From: Bacteroidales bacterium
GTDB taxonomy: Bacteria > Bacteroidota > Bacteroidia > Bacteroidales > UBA932
Direction of reading: 5' to 3'
Assembly: GCA_017428945.1 (NCBI GenBank)
Contig: JAFRPW010000047.1
Coordinates: 1-64,000, forward strand
DNA: 64,000 nt
Shown here one piece after another: positions 25,400 to 34,212 of this stretch (positions are counted from its first letter, which is position 1; each line of letters opens with the position of its first letter). The notes beneath the pieces are model-generated. The model did not search any database, had not been told where the DNA came from, and saw only the letters and a program-made list of their open reading frames with translations. The translations under genes and the position numbers were made by a program.

Positions 25400-26143
25400 C
25401 TAGAAGTTTGACAGGTCCATAAGGAGGCCTACTGTGGTGAGGCCGAATGGCGCTGTAGGAATCAAAGGCTGCTTGGGATAGTATCTGGCATAGAGGCCGA
25501 ATAGGCCGCCGAAGGTGATGCGCGCAAAAGCATTCCAGCCCCACCGGGGAACAGAGCTTGCGGGAGTCAGCTTGGTTACGGACGATTTGCCTTCCATGTA
25601 CTTATCCTCAATTTTAAGGTTCTTTGGAAGGTTCAGGACAGCCTCTGCTCCGGCGGAGATGGCAGCAAGGTTTCCAATCCTTACGGTAAGGCCCACGGGG
25701 AAGGTGAAGGCCGCCGTATTAAGGGATGACTTGTTATTCTCTATGCCGGCGGGAGCAGCGCCAAGGGAAAGGTCGTCGCCTGCCATCAGGAAACTGTATT
25801 CCGGCTTTGGGGTGAAGTGGCTCCACTTCACGTCCATGCCTACGGCGAGGGTAAGGAACTCTACGGGAGTGAAATCTATCTCCGTGATGTTCATGAAGAA
25901 CTCTGTGCTACCCTTGTGGAGTCCGGTCTGGAACTCTGTTCCCTCCATGAGGTGCCATCCGTAGCCAAGGCGTGCAATGGCCTGGATGTCAAATACTTTG
26001 AATTCCTTCTCCGGCTTTGCTTTCCTGGTATTCTCCTCCAGCGGCTTTTCTTCAAGGTCTTTGAGGACGTCCTTGCCGGTATTCTGTGCAAACGCTCCCA
26101 GGCAAATGGTCAGAAGTGCGGTTACTGTAAGAATTTTTTTCAT
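25400..26143 (-). CDS. Predicted outer-membrane beta-barrel protein
   Basis: A 247-residue protein with a signal peptide (MKKILTVTALLTICLGAFAQ), a short charged stretch (EEKPLEENTRKAKPEKEF) and a beta-strand-rich rest ending FGLTTVGLLMDLSNF, with a final phenylalanine as in outer-membrane barrels. It overlaps the stop of sppA by four bases, so the two are co-translated. I do not recognise a named family, and the link to SppA may simply reflect shared envelope location. Confidence 0.7.
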   Translation of the reverse strand: MKKILTVTALLTICLGAFAQNTGKDVLKDLEEKPLEENTRKAKPEKEFKVFDIQAIARLGYGWHLMEGTEFQTGLHKGSTEFFMNITEIDFTPVEFLTLAVGMDVKWSHFTPKPEYSFLMAGDDLSLGAAPAGIENNKSSLNTAAFTFPVGLTVRIGNLAAISAGAEAVLNLPKNLKIEDKYMEGKSSVTKLTPASSVPRWGWNAFARITFGGLFGLYARYYPKQPLIPTAPFGLTTVGLLMDLSNF

Positions 26144-27816
26144 AGGGCAAAGGGGTTAACGGGGTCGATGGTCATGAAGGGCATTTCTGCCATTGCCCTG
26201 AAACCAGGCTGGGAAACGATATCCTGAACCATGACAAGCGGTTTGTTCTTCTTGTCCTTGGAACCGAAGCCGTTTTTCTTTTTCTCAGGGGCGGTGACAA
26301 TCTTGTATCTGGAAAGACCGGCCTGCTGAGCAGCGTAGTCTATGGCATCCAGAAGGGTGCCTTTTTCATCGCAGAGACCAAGGAGAATGGCATCCTTGCC
26401 GGCCCAGACGCGGCCCTGTGCAAGGTCGTCCACCTGCTCGGTGGTCATGTTGCGGCCCTTGGCCACAACCCCGATGAAATCTTCGTAGATGAGCTCGATC
26501 TCTTTCTGGTACCAGGCCTCTTCTTCCTCGTCCATGCCTGTGAACAGGCCGCCTGCACTTGCGTGGGGATCGGACTCTACCGATTCAAAGTTCACCTTGA
26601 GCACCTTGCTGGCTGCTTTGCCAAGGTTAGGCACCATGCCGAATACGCCGATGGATCCCGTGAGAGTGGTGTTGTCGCAGAAAATCTTGCTGCAGCCGGC
26701 GCTGATGAGGTATCCGCCGGATGCTGCGTAGGATGCGTAGCTGGCAATGACCGGCTTCTCCTTGCCGAGGAGTTCGATCTCGCGGCGGATGATATCGGCG
26801 GCCACTACCTCGCCGCCGGGGGAATTGACGCGGAAGACTACTGCCTTGACGGACTCGTCCTTACGGAGCTTTTCAATCTGGGCTGCGAACTTTTCGCCGG
26901 CGATTTCGTTGCCGTCGCGGGTAATCTCACCGTCGGCATAGAGGACGGCCACTTTCTTGCCGCTGCCTTTCTTTACCTTCTTTACGTATTCCTTGAGGTT
27001 GACGCGCTTTACGGCGTCGGGGTCGGTGGTGCCGAAAAGGTGGCAGATGTACTGCTCCATCTCGTCCTTGTATTTGAGGCCGTCTATGAGGCCCTTGTCC
27101 ATCCAGGTGGCGGCGGGACCCAGTTCCAGGTTCCCGATCCATTCCCTGAGCTGGGAAGCTTCAATGCCGCGGGATGCGGCCATATCGGCCACCAGGGTGC
27201 TCCAGCTGGCTTCCAGCAGGGCTTCGTACTGCCTGCGGTTCTCCGGGCTCATGGAGTTGCGGATGTACATTTCTCCGGCGCTCTTGAACTTGCCGTGGCG
27301 GATGAGCTTGACTTCGACGCCCAGGGTGTCCAGCAGGTCTTTGAGGAAATACTGTGTACTTGACAGACCGTTCAGGGAACCGCTGCCCTTGGGATGCAGG
27401 AACACGCGGTCGGCGGCCGATGCCATATAGTATGAACCGTTCCCCAGCGAGTGGCCGTACGCAACTACGGGCTTTCCTGCCTCCGAGAACTCGCGGATGT
27501 ACCGGCGAATTTCTTCGCAGGCCGATGTGGGCGCGCTGAAATGGTCGTAGTTGAAATAGATCATTGCTATGTCATCGTCCTTTGCGGCCTGCTTGAGGGC
27601 CAGCTCCACGTCCAGGAGGGAGAGCTTGGAACCGCCTCCGATGGAAACTCCCGGGATGGGAAGGTCTATATCGAAGGGACTGCCTTCAGAACCCACTTCC
27701 GCTACTGTTTCCTTGTCTATCCTCAGGACCTTGCCCTTGAGGAAGCCGTCAGGACCGGCATACGCGGAAACCGCAGCCAGAAGGGCTGCAATAGTAACCA
27801 GAATAAATTTTCTCAT
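26140..27816 (-). CDS. sppA: Signal peptide peptidase SppA, long (67K) form
   Basis: A 558-residue serine protease with two tandem SppA domains, as in the E. coli 67K form. The catalytic lysine is probably in RHGKFKSAGEMYIRNSMS (near residue 176) and the nucleophile serine in SYAASGGYLISAG (near 365). An N-terminal membrane anchor (MRKFILVTIAALLAAVSAYA) holds it in the inner membrane facing the periplasm, where it cuts up signal peptides left behind by secretion. The start at 27816 follows a TATATTTG promoter box by 25 bases. Confidence 0.95.
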   Translation of the reverse strand: MRKFILVTIAALLAAVSAYAGPDGFLKGKVLRIDKETVAEVGSEGSPFDIDLPIPGVSIGGGSKLSLLDVELALKQAAKDDDIAMIYFNYDHFSAPTSACEEIRRYIREFSEAGKPVVAYGHSLGNGSYYMASAADRVFLHPKGSGSLNGLSSTQYFLKDLLDTLGVEVKLIRHGKFKSAGEMYIRNSMSPENRRQYEALLEASWSTLVADMAASRGIEASQLREWIGNLELGPAATWMDKGLIDGLKYKDEMEQYICHLFGTTDPDAVKRVNLKEYVKKVKKGSGKKVAVLYADGEITRDGNEIAGEKFAAQIEKLRKDESVKAVVFRVNSPGGEVVAADIIRREIELLGKEKPVIASYASYAASGGYLISAGCSKIFCDNTTLTGSIGVFGMVPNLGKAASKVLKVNFESVESDPHASAGGLFTGMDEEEEAWYQKEIELIYEDFIGVVAKGRNMTTEQVDDLAQGRVWAGKDAILLGLCDEKGTLLDAIDYAAQQAGLSRYKIVTAPEKKKNGFGSKDKKNKPLVMVQDIVSQPGFRAMAEMPFMTIDPVNPFAL

Positions 27817-27841
27817 TGTAGAAAACATTATAATTAACATA

Positions 27842-27869
27842 CAAATATAGCCTTTTTTTGGTATATTTG
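27842..27869. promoter_or_regulatory. Divergent promoters of sppA and tcdA
   Basis: TATATTFG-type boxes, both TATATTTG, face outwards: 27842-27849 on the minus strand for sppA and 27862-27869 on the plus strand for tcdA. The second is six bases before the tcdA start codon. Confidence 0.6.
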
Positions 27870-27875
27870 CAGAAT

Positions 27876-28589
27876 ATGGTGAGAAAGGAAACATTCGCAC
27901 GTACGGAACTGCTCCTGGGGCCTGAAGCTATGGAAAAGCTTGCGGCGTCAAGGGTGATTGTATTCGGCGTGGGCGGTGTGGGATCCTGGTGCGCGGAGGC
28001 GCTGATTCGCACCGGCGTCGGGTATCTTACCATAGTGGACTCGGACGTTGTTGCAGAATCCAACATCAACCGCCAGCTTATGGCAACAAGCGCCACTGTG
28101 GGCCTTCCAAAGGTGGATGTTCTCAGAAAAAGGCTCCTGGAGATAAACCCCGAGGCCACCGTCACCACCATCCACAAGCCTTTCAACGAGGACACAGCCG
28201 GGGATTTTGACCTGGACGCCTTCGATGTGGTGATAGACGCCATTGACACGCTCAAGAATAAGATACTTCTTATCCTTAAGGCCGCATCGTCCAAAGCGGA
28301 GTTCTTTTCATCAATGGGTGCAGCACTCAAGGTGGATCCTACCCTGATCAGGGTGACGGACTTTTGGGACGTCAGGGAAGACCCACTTGCCAGGATGCTC
28401 CGCAAGCGCATCCGCCAGGGGAAGGTCCTTCCGGAAAAGCCCTTCAAGGTGGTTTGGTCCCCGGAACTCCTGCAGAACCAAGGCAGCTCGGAGACTCGCA
28501 CCAACGGCTCCACGGTGGCCGTAACGTCCGCTTTCGGCTTCACGCTGGCATCACTTGCAACAAGACACATATGCTCGAGACTCTCCTGA
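27876..28589 (+). CDS. tcdA: tRNA threonylcarbamoyladenosine dehydratase, ThiF/E1-like
   Basis: A 237-residue E1-like enzyme. The ATP-binding motif is VIVFGVGGVGSWCAEAL, followed by DSDVVAESNINRQLMA, the marks of TcdA (YgdL/CsdL). TcdA uses ATP to cyclise the t6A base at position 37 of ANN-decoding tRNAs to ct6A. It overlaps mntP by 19 bases, with the mntP start inside its last codons. The assignment against other ThiF-family proteins rests on length and overall similarity. Confidence 0.88.
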   Translation: MVRKETFARTELLLGPEAMEKLAASRVIVFGVGGVGSWCAEALIRTGVGYLTIVDSDVVAESNINRQLMATSATVGLPKVDVLRKRLLEINPEATVTTIHKPFNEDTAGDFDLDAFDVVIDAIDTLKNKILLILKAASSKAEFFSSMGAALKVDPTLIRVTDFWDVREDPLARMLRKRIRQGKVLPEKPFKVVWSPELLQNQGSSETRTNGSTVAVTSAFGFTLASLATRHICSRLS

Positions 28590-29137
28590 TAGCGCTGGCC
28601 CTTGCCATGGACTGCTTCGCGGTCTCTGCCGTTTGCGGCGTGATAATACGTCGCTTCGAGGGCCGAGTCATGCTTCCCATTGCATTTTTCTTCGGCCTTT
28701 TCCAGGCTCTGATGCCTCTTGTGGGTTGGGCGCTCACAAACAGTTTCAGCCATTATCTGGAGGCCGTGGACCACTGGATTGCCTTTGGTATGCTTGCCTT
28801 CATAGGCGGCAAGATGATAGCCGATTCCTTCAAGGCTGATGAAGACAAGAGTATTAATCCCAGAAACCTCCGTACGCAGCTTCTGCTTGCTGTTGCAACC
28901 AGCATTGACGCACTGGCCGTGGGTATCAGCTACGCTTGTACCGGGTACCAGACCATTGCGTCCATTGCAGTTCCGGTGGTTGTAATAGGTATAGTATCTT
29001 TCACGATGAGCATCCTTGGCTTTGCTGTAGGTGTAAAGTTTGGGGAGGTCGTCGTGAAGAAGCTGCGACCGGAGTTGCTGGGAGGTATTATCCTTATAGG
29101 TATAGGTATAAAAATACTCATTGAGCACCTGGGATGA
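28571..29137 (+). CDS. mntP: Manganese efflux pump MntP
   Basis: A 188-residue membrane protein with six helices arranged as two repeats. The intramembrane acidic motifs ALAMDCFAVS (first repeat) and SIDALAVGISYA (second repeat) form the metal path. MntP exports Mn2+. It starts within the end of tcdA and ends by overlapping the next gene (ATGA), so it is translated as part of the same unit. I see no yybP-ykoY-like riboswitch in front, which would not be expected for an internal gene. Confidence 0.93.
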   Translation: MLETLLIALALAMDCFAVSAVCGVIIRRFEGRVMLPIAFFFGLFQALMPLVGWALTNSFSHYLEAVDHWIAFGMLAFIGGKMIADSFKADEDKSINPRNLRTQLLLAVATSIDALAVGISYACTGYQTIASIAVPVVVIGIVSFTMSILGFAVGVKFGEVVVKKLRPELLGGIILIGIGIKILIEHLG

Positions 29138-29799
29138 AAAGGCTGCTTGGCATACTTACGGCACTGCTCATAGGCGCCGCTGCTTCCGCCCAGGTCCGGG
29201 TGGACGAGTCCCTCGCTTTAGGCTATAACCGCAGTTTCGGCCTGTATGAGGACAATGCCACCATGGTAAGCTGGCTCATACGGAACCGCCTGGATCTCAG
29301 GGGAGGAGTCCGGCTACAGAGCAACCTTACGGCCACCGAATTTGGCTCCAGGTACTATTTCAACGATTACTTCGGCGCAGAAGGTTTTTACATAGGGCAG
29401 CGCAGCAGGGAACTGGGTTTCCGCGAGTGCAGCATAGGCGTTCTCGGCCTCTGGAGATGGAAAGGCCAGGTTGAGGTTAAGGCGGGTACTTTCTTCAAAT
29501 GGCTCAAGCCTTTAAAAGGGGAGGGCAGCGTTTCAGAGCCGCTAAACTTTGCGTATAGCGTGAGCTTCTGGGCACTCAATACGCAAAAACGTTTCAACCT
29601 GGGCGGCTCCATAGCCACCCTGGACGCGTTCACGGCGGAGCGTTTCTACTGCCCTATGCTCACGGTGAAACTCCGCTACAGGATAAACAGGAAGATAGAT
29701 CTATACGTTGTTTTCCGCGAGCACAACAGCGGAATATTCGACCTCACAAGCGTCAGGTACGACCGCCAGTTCAGGATTGGAACAACAGTAACGTGGTGA
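29134..29799 (+). CDS. Predicted outer-membrane protein, unknown function
   Basis: A 221-residue protein with a signal peptide (MKRLLGILTALLIGAAASAQ) and a mature part of alternating strands (NRLDLRGGVRLQSNLTATEF, YFGAEGFYIGQRSRELGF) ending in FRIGTTVTW, a typical barrel C-terminus. It overlaps mntP by four bases and the next gene by four bases, and so sits in an operon with envelope lipoproteins. The family is not recognised. Confidence 0.7.
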   Translation: MKRLLGILTALLIGAAASAQVRVDESLALGYNRSFGLYEDNATMVSWLIRNRLDLRGGVRLQSNLTATEFGSRYYFNDYFGAEGFYIGQRSRELGFRECSIGVLGLWRWKGQVEVKAGTFFKWLKPLKGEGSVSEPLNFAYSVSFWALNTQKRFNLGGSIATLDAFTAERFYCPMLTVKLRYRINRKIDLYVVFREHNSGIFDLTSVRYDRQFRIGTTVTW

Positions 29800-30647
29800 A
29801 AAAGGCATTTCTCATACTGACCGCTGCGCTTTGTATCTCCTGCGGAAAGCTGGAGATAAAGAATATGCTTTTCCCGTTTGCGGAGGACGTTAATATCCGT
29901 GTTGCGGAGTCCCTCGGCTGGAACGATGGCGCCGGAGTCACCACCCTTGCCGCAGCGCAGGATTCCTACCGCTTCTACGCCTGTTCAGACATACATATAG
30001 AGGACAGCCGCCCCGTCAATTTCCAGCTGATGGTGGATAAGGACAGGGCGGACGAACTGTCGGTATTCTACCTGGTTCTGGGGGATCTTCTGTTTGGAAA
30101 AGACCATATGGAATGGGTGGCTGAGATTATGGGCGCCGCCGGGAACCACCCCGGTTTTGTGATTGCCGGCAATCACGACATCTTTTATGGCGGGTGGGAG
30201 CAGTGGAAGGACCTTTTCCACAGCTCCACGTACTATTTCTATGTGCAGACGCCCTCTTCCAAGGATATCTTCATTATGCTGGATTCCGCCAACGGAACGC
30301 TGGGAGAGAAGCAGCTGGAGTGGCTGAAGGACGTACTTGAAAAGCAGCGTCCCGGCTGCCGTCATTGCATAGTGTGCGTGCATACCAATATGTTCCGGAC
30401 GGACCTCACGCAGTTCCCCTCCACCAATTTCACGCTGGAAGAGACATATATCCTGACATCGCTCTTCTCGAAGAATTCCGTGGACGCGGTCCTTTCCGGC
30501 CACGACCACTTCCGTGACGTAACCTCCTACAAGGGCGTTACATATATAACCCTGGACCAGATCAAAGACGGCACATCCAACGCCTCGCATATGATCTTTG
30601 ACGTGGGCCAGGTCGTCGATTATCAATTTGTCCCGCTCAATGATTGA
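29796..30647 (+). CDS. Calcineurin-like metallophosphoesterase, lipoprotein
   Basis: A 283-residue lipoprotein (lipobox LCISC) with the full two-metal phosphoesterase pattern: SDIHIED, LVLGDLLFG, IAGNHDIFYGG, CVHTNMF and SGHDHFRD. It would hydrolyse a phosphate ester in the periplasm or at the surface; the substrate is unknown. Translation starts at a GTG that overlaps the previous stop (GTGA). Its end overlaps the next gene by eight bases. Confidence 0.88.
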   Translation: MKKAFLILTAALCISCGKLEIKNMLFPFAEDVNIRVAESLGWNDGAGVTTLAAAQDSYRFYACSDIHIEDSRPVNFQLMVDKDRADELSVFYLVLGDLLFGKDHMEWVAEIMGAAGNHPGFVIAGNHDIFYGGWEQWKDLFHSSTYYFYVQTPSSKDIFIMLDSANGTLGEKQLEWLKDVLEKQRPGCRHCIVCVHTNMFRTDLTQFPSTNFTLEETYILTSLFSKNSVDAVLSGHDHFRDVTSYKGVTYITLDQIKDGTSNASHMIFDVGQVVDYQFVPLND

Positions 30648-31377
30648 CGCCGCCACAGCAGACCTTCTGCGCACTTATGCCGACCGTTACGAGACCGCCT
30701 CTTTCATTGAAGGCGACCCTTCCTGGTTTATGCACCAGGTATCCGGAGAGAAGAACCAGGAGATGATGGCATTCCTTGCAATGGCGCTGAGCTACGGTGC
30801 CCGCTCACAGTTCCTTCCAAAGATACAGTGGCTGCTGGACAGCGCCCGGGGTGAGCCCTTTGAATGGGTGTGGGAAGGGGCGTATGCTTCCGTGCTGGAG
30901 GAAGGAGACAAAGCTTGCTTTTACAGGCTCTACAACAAAGGCCTTATGCGGGCTTTCCTTGATGCCTGCAGGGAGATGGTCCGGGAGTACGGTTCAATAG
31001 GCGGTTTTGTCCAAGAGGGAGATACTCTTAAGGCCCTGGATGCGTTCTGCGGGTATTTTTCCGCCCGCGGGTTGTCTGTCATAGTACCCAAGGATACCAC
31101 GTCCTCCTGCAAGAGGCTGTGTATGTTTATGCGCTGGATGGTGAGGGACCTTTCCCCTGTGGACCTGGGCCTCTGGGCCGGGAAGATTGACAGGCGGACG
31201 CTCATTATGCCCCTTGATACACACGTACTTACGGAGGCGGAGAATCTCGGCCTCATCAGGTCCCGCTGCACCTCGATGTCTGCTGCACGCCGTCTCACCG
31301 CCGCCCTCGCGGAAGTGTTCCCGGACGATCCCCTGAAAGGCGATTTTGCCCTTTTCGGGTATGGCGTGAATCATTAA
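30640..31377 (+). CDS. TIGR02757/DUF2400 family protein
   Basis: A 245-residue protein of the TIGR02757 (DUF2400) family, common in Bacteroidota, with the segments EMMAFLAMALSYGARSQFLP, RLCMFMRWMVRDLSPVDLGL and MPLDTHVLTEAENLGL. The second half resembles the helix-hairpin-helix DNA glycosylase fold, so a role on nucleic acid has been suggested for the family, but it is not proven. It starts inside the end of the phosphoesterase gene, and is followed by a promoter for the next operon. Confidence 0.85.
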   Translation: MIDAATADLLRTYADRYETASFIEGDPSWFMHQVSGEKNQEMMAFLAMALSYGARSQFLPKIQWLLDSARGEPFEWVWEGAYASVLEEGDKACFYRLYNKGLMRAFLDACREMVREYGSIGGFVQEGDTLKALDAFCGYFSARGLSVIVPKDTTSSCKRLCMFMRWMVRDLSPVDLGLWAGKIDRRTLIMPLDTHVLTEAENLGLIRSRCTSMSAARRLTAALAEVFPDDPLKGDFALFGYGVNH

Positions 31378-31384
31378 TTATTAT

Positions 31385-31392
31385 TATATTTG
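31385..31392 (+). promoter_or_regulatory. TAnnTTTG promoter of the pdxB-cit operon
   Basis: TATATTTG, 20 bases before the ATG at 31412. It is probably the first promoter of the pdxB-DUF4301/citD/E/F/X series. Confidence 0.65.
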
Positions 31393-31411
31393 TAGACACT
31401 AAAACCTTGCA

Positions 31412-33943
31412 ATGAGAATCGTCGCAGATACAAACATTCCTTTCCTCAAAGGAGTCTTTGAACCGTACGCGGAGGTTGTTTACCTTGACGGGCGGTCCAT
31501 AGACAAGGAGGCGATGAGGGATGCGGACGCCATAATCATCAGAACCAGGACCCGTTGCAACGCAGACACGCTGGAAGGCTCCCGCGTGCGAATGATTGCA
31601 AGCGCCACCATTGGTACGGACCACATAGACCTTCCCTGGTGCGCAGAGCACGGGATAGAGGTGCGCAACGCTGAGGGCTGCAACGCCGGGGGAGTGGCAG
31701 ACTACGTCATGTCTGCCATGTTCGGCGTGGCTTCCCGCAGGGCTATCCGTCTGGAAGGCGCTACAATGGGTATTATCGGCGTAGGAAACGTGGGCTCCAT
31801 AGTGGAGAAGAACGCCCTCGCACTGGGCTTCCGCGTCCTCAGGTGCGACCCTCCCCGCGCGGAGGCCGAAGGTCCGGAAGGCTTCGTTTCCCTTGAAGAG
31901 CTGCTCCCCGAATCCGATATCGTAACCATGCACGTTCCCCTGGACGCCACTACGCGCGGCATGGCTGGGGACATCTTCTTCTCTCTCATGAAAACCGGCG
32001 CTTTCTTCATCAATGCCGCCAGGGGAGAAATCGTGGACGAGCAGGCCCTTCTCCGTGCGCGCCCCAAGCTTGGTGCCCTTATCCTGGATACCTGGTGCGG
32101 GGAGCCCAGCCCAAATCCGCTTCTTATCGATGCATGTGACATAGCAACTCCCCACATTGCCGGATATTCATATCAGGGAAAGCAGAACGGTACTGCAATG
32201 GCCGTGCAGGCTGTTGCAAGGCACTTTGGATGGGAGGCCCTCTATAACTTCGCCCCGGTCACGGAAGAAGAGGCCCTGAAGCCCGTAGAAGTTGATTTGA
32301 CGGGCAAAACCCAGGGAGAAATAGCCGCAATCCTGCAGTACAACTACCCCATCTTCACGGACGATTTCCTTTTCCGCAGTTCACCGGACAGCTTTGAAAA
32401 GCTCCGCAGCGAATACAATTACCGCAGAGAATTCTATATAACTAACCGCAATATGTTAACACAGAAAGACATAGCCCAGATAGAGGCCCGTGGCATAACT
32501 GTGCGTGAGGTCTCCCGCCAGACAGACTGTTTCCGCAACGGTTTCCCCTGGATGAAGATCGTGGGCCCTGCAACGCCGCAGCGCGGCATCATGGTCCTTT
32601 CCCCGGAAAAGGTGAAAGAGGCCGTAGAGTACTGCAAGACCGCCAGGGTGGACGGCAAGTGCAAGTTTGTTCCCGCCTCGGGTGCCGCTTCCCGCATGTT
32701 CAAGGACATGTTCGGCGGCCTTTCCACCCTTGAGGAAGGGAAGGATCTTCCGGCCGATGCCCCCGGCGCAAAGCTCGCCGCCCGCATCAGGGACTTCGCC
32801 TTCTACACCCCGGAACTTTTCGGGGAGCCTGAGGACAGCGCCGTTTATCGGCAGAAAACCCTCCAGACGCTTCTCAAGGAGCCCGGCCTTGCCTATGGTT
32901 CCAAGCCCAAGGGCGTCCTCAAGTTCCACAGGTATCCCGCCGAGGTCCGTACCGCAATTGCAGAGCACCTTGTGGAGGCGCAGAAATACATGCGCAACGC
33001 AGACGGCACCTGCAACCTCACCGTCACCATTTCCCCGGAGCATACGGAGCTCTTCAAGGCCGCTGTGGCAGAGGTCCTTCCGGAGTATGAAAAACGCTAC
33101 GGAGTGCGCTACAAGATAGATTTCACCTATCAGGACAAGGCAACGGACACCATAGCCGTAGACGAGGACAACAAGCCCTTCCGTAAAGCGGACGGCACCC
33201 TTCTTTTCCGTCCCGCCGGTCACGGAGCGCTTATCCACAACCTTAACAAGGTGAAGGAAGAGCTTGTGTCAATCAAGAATATAGACAACGTGGCGCATGA
33301 GAAGCTCCTGCCCGTTACGGCAGAGTACAAGCAGGTTCTCATGGGCGTCGCCCTTCAGCTCAGGGACAGGATATTCGATTACCTGAACCGCCTGGACAGG
33401 GAGCCGTCAGTGCAGCTCTGCAATGAGATAGAGAACTTCCTGGACAAGGCCCTCTGCATCCAGCTGCCCCTTGCCCGCAGCGAAAAGGAGCGCCAGGAGG
33501 TGCTCCGCGCAAAACTGAATCGTCCCGTACGCGTGTGCGGCATGGTGAGAAACGAGGGCGAACCCGGCGGAGGCCCCTACATCATAGCCGGTAAAGACGG
33601 CAGCACCAGTCTCCAGATTCTGGAAAGCGTGCAGATAAACCCTGCCGATGCCGGCGCCATGGAAGCCATGTCCCACGCCACCCACTTCAACCCCGTAGAC
33701 CTTGTCTGCTGCCTTGAAGACTATACAGGAAAGCATTTTAACCTCCCGGATTACGTAGATCCGGAAGCCGGCTTCATTAGTTCCAAGAGCTATGAAGGCC
33801 GTACCCTAAAGGCCCTGGAACTCCCCGGCCTCTGGAACGGCGCCATGAGCGACTGGAATACTCTTTTTGTCGAAGTCCCCATCGAAACCTTTAATCCAGT
33901 TAAAGTAGTTTTAGACCTTTTAAGACCTGCACATCAAGCATGA
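31412..33943 (+). CDS. pdxB: Erythronate-4-phosphate dehydrogenase fused to DUF4301
   Basis: An 843-residue fusion. Residues 1 to about 345 are a PdxB-type D-2-hydroxyacid dehydrogenase: MRIVADTNIPFLKGVFEPYA, the NAD-binding GIIGVGNVGSIVEKNAL, and catalytic residues in NAARGEIVDEQALL and TPHIAGYS. PdxB oxidises 4-phosphoerythronate on the route to vitamin B6. From Met348 (MLTQKDIAQIEARGITVREV) to the end lies a complete DUF4301 domain, normally a separate protein of unknown function. No stop codon separates them, and the join falls exactly at the natural DUF4301 start. It overlaps citD by four bases. Confidence 0.88.
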   Translation: MRIVADTNIPFLKGVFEPYAEVVYLDGRSIDKEAMRDADAIIIRTRTRCNADTLEGSRVRMIASATIGTDHIDLPWCAEHGIEVRNAEGCNAGGVADYVMSAMFGVASRRAIRLEGATMGIIGVGNVGSIVEKNALALGFRVLRCDPPRAEAEGPEGFVSLEELLPESDIVTMHVPLDATTRGMAGDIFFSLMKTGAFFINAARGEIVDEQALLRARPKLGALILDTWCGEPSPNPLLIDACDIATPHIAGYSYQGKQNGTAMAVQAVARHFGWEALYNFAPVTEEEALKPVEVDLTGKTQGEIAAILQYNYPIFTDDFLFRSSPDSFEKLRSEYNYRREFYITNRNMLTQKDIAQIEARGITVREVSRQTDCFRNGFPWMKIVGPATPQRGIMVLSPEKVKEAVEYCKTARVDGKCKFVPASGAASRMFKDMFGGLSTLEEGKDLPADAPGAKLAARIRDFAFYTPELFGEPEDSAVYRQKTLQTLLKEPGLAYGSKPKGVLKFHRYPAEVRTAIAEHLVEAQKYMRNADGTCNLTVTISPEHTELFKAAVAEVLPEYEKRYGVRYKIDFTYQDKATDTIAVDEDNKPFRKADGTLLFRPAGHGALIHNLNKVKEELVSIKNIDNVAHEKLLPVTAEYKQVLMGVALQLRDRIFDYLNRLDREPSVQLCNEIENFLDKALCIQLPLARSEKERQEVLRAKLNRPVRVCGMVRNEGEPGGGPYIIAGKDGSTSLQILESVQINPADAGAMEAMSHATHFNPVDLVCCLEDYTGKHFNLPDYVDPEAGFISSKSYEGRTLKALELPGLWNGAMSDWNTLFVEVPIETFNPVKVVLDLLRPAHQA

Positions 33944-34212
33944 AAGAAGCAAGTGCCGGAACGCTTGAATCCGGCGACATCCTGATCCAGATAGCCCCAG
34001 CGCAAAAGGGCCTGGAAATAGAGCTTCAGAGCTCTGTGGCGGCACAGTTCGGCCGTCAGATAAAGGAAGTCATCAAGGACACCCTTGAAGGACTTGGAGT
34101 TGAAGATGCATACGTGAAGGCCGTTGACAAAGGCGCCCTGGACTGCACAATCCGCGCCCGTGTCACCGCCGCCGCCGTACGCGCAACCGGTAAAGACGTA
34201 TGGAAAGACTGA
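33940..34212 (+). CDS. citD: Citrate lyase acyl carrier protein (gamma subunit)
   Basis: A 90-residue CitD. The serine that carries the 2-(5''-triphosphoribosyl)-3'-dephospho-CoA group is Ser11 in TLESGDILI. It delivers the acetyl and citryl groups between the alpha and beta subunits. It starts in the last codon of the PdxB fusion (ATGA) and overlaps citE by 13 bases, so expression is tightly coupled to both. Confidence 0.95.
   Translation: MKEASAGTLESGDILIQIAPAQKGLEIELQSSVAAQFGRQIKEVIKDTLEGLGVEDAYVKAVDKGALDCTIRARVTAAAVRATGKDVWKD

Noticed and set aside
28571..29137. A manganese riboswitch upstream of mntP
   Set aside because: mntP starts inside tcdA, and no leader sequence is available for a riboswitch.
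31412..33943. A sequencing frameshift joining PdxB and DUF4301
   Set aside because: The frame is continuous, and the join falls exactly at the natural DUF4301 start, which a frameshift would not produce.
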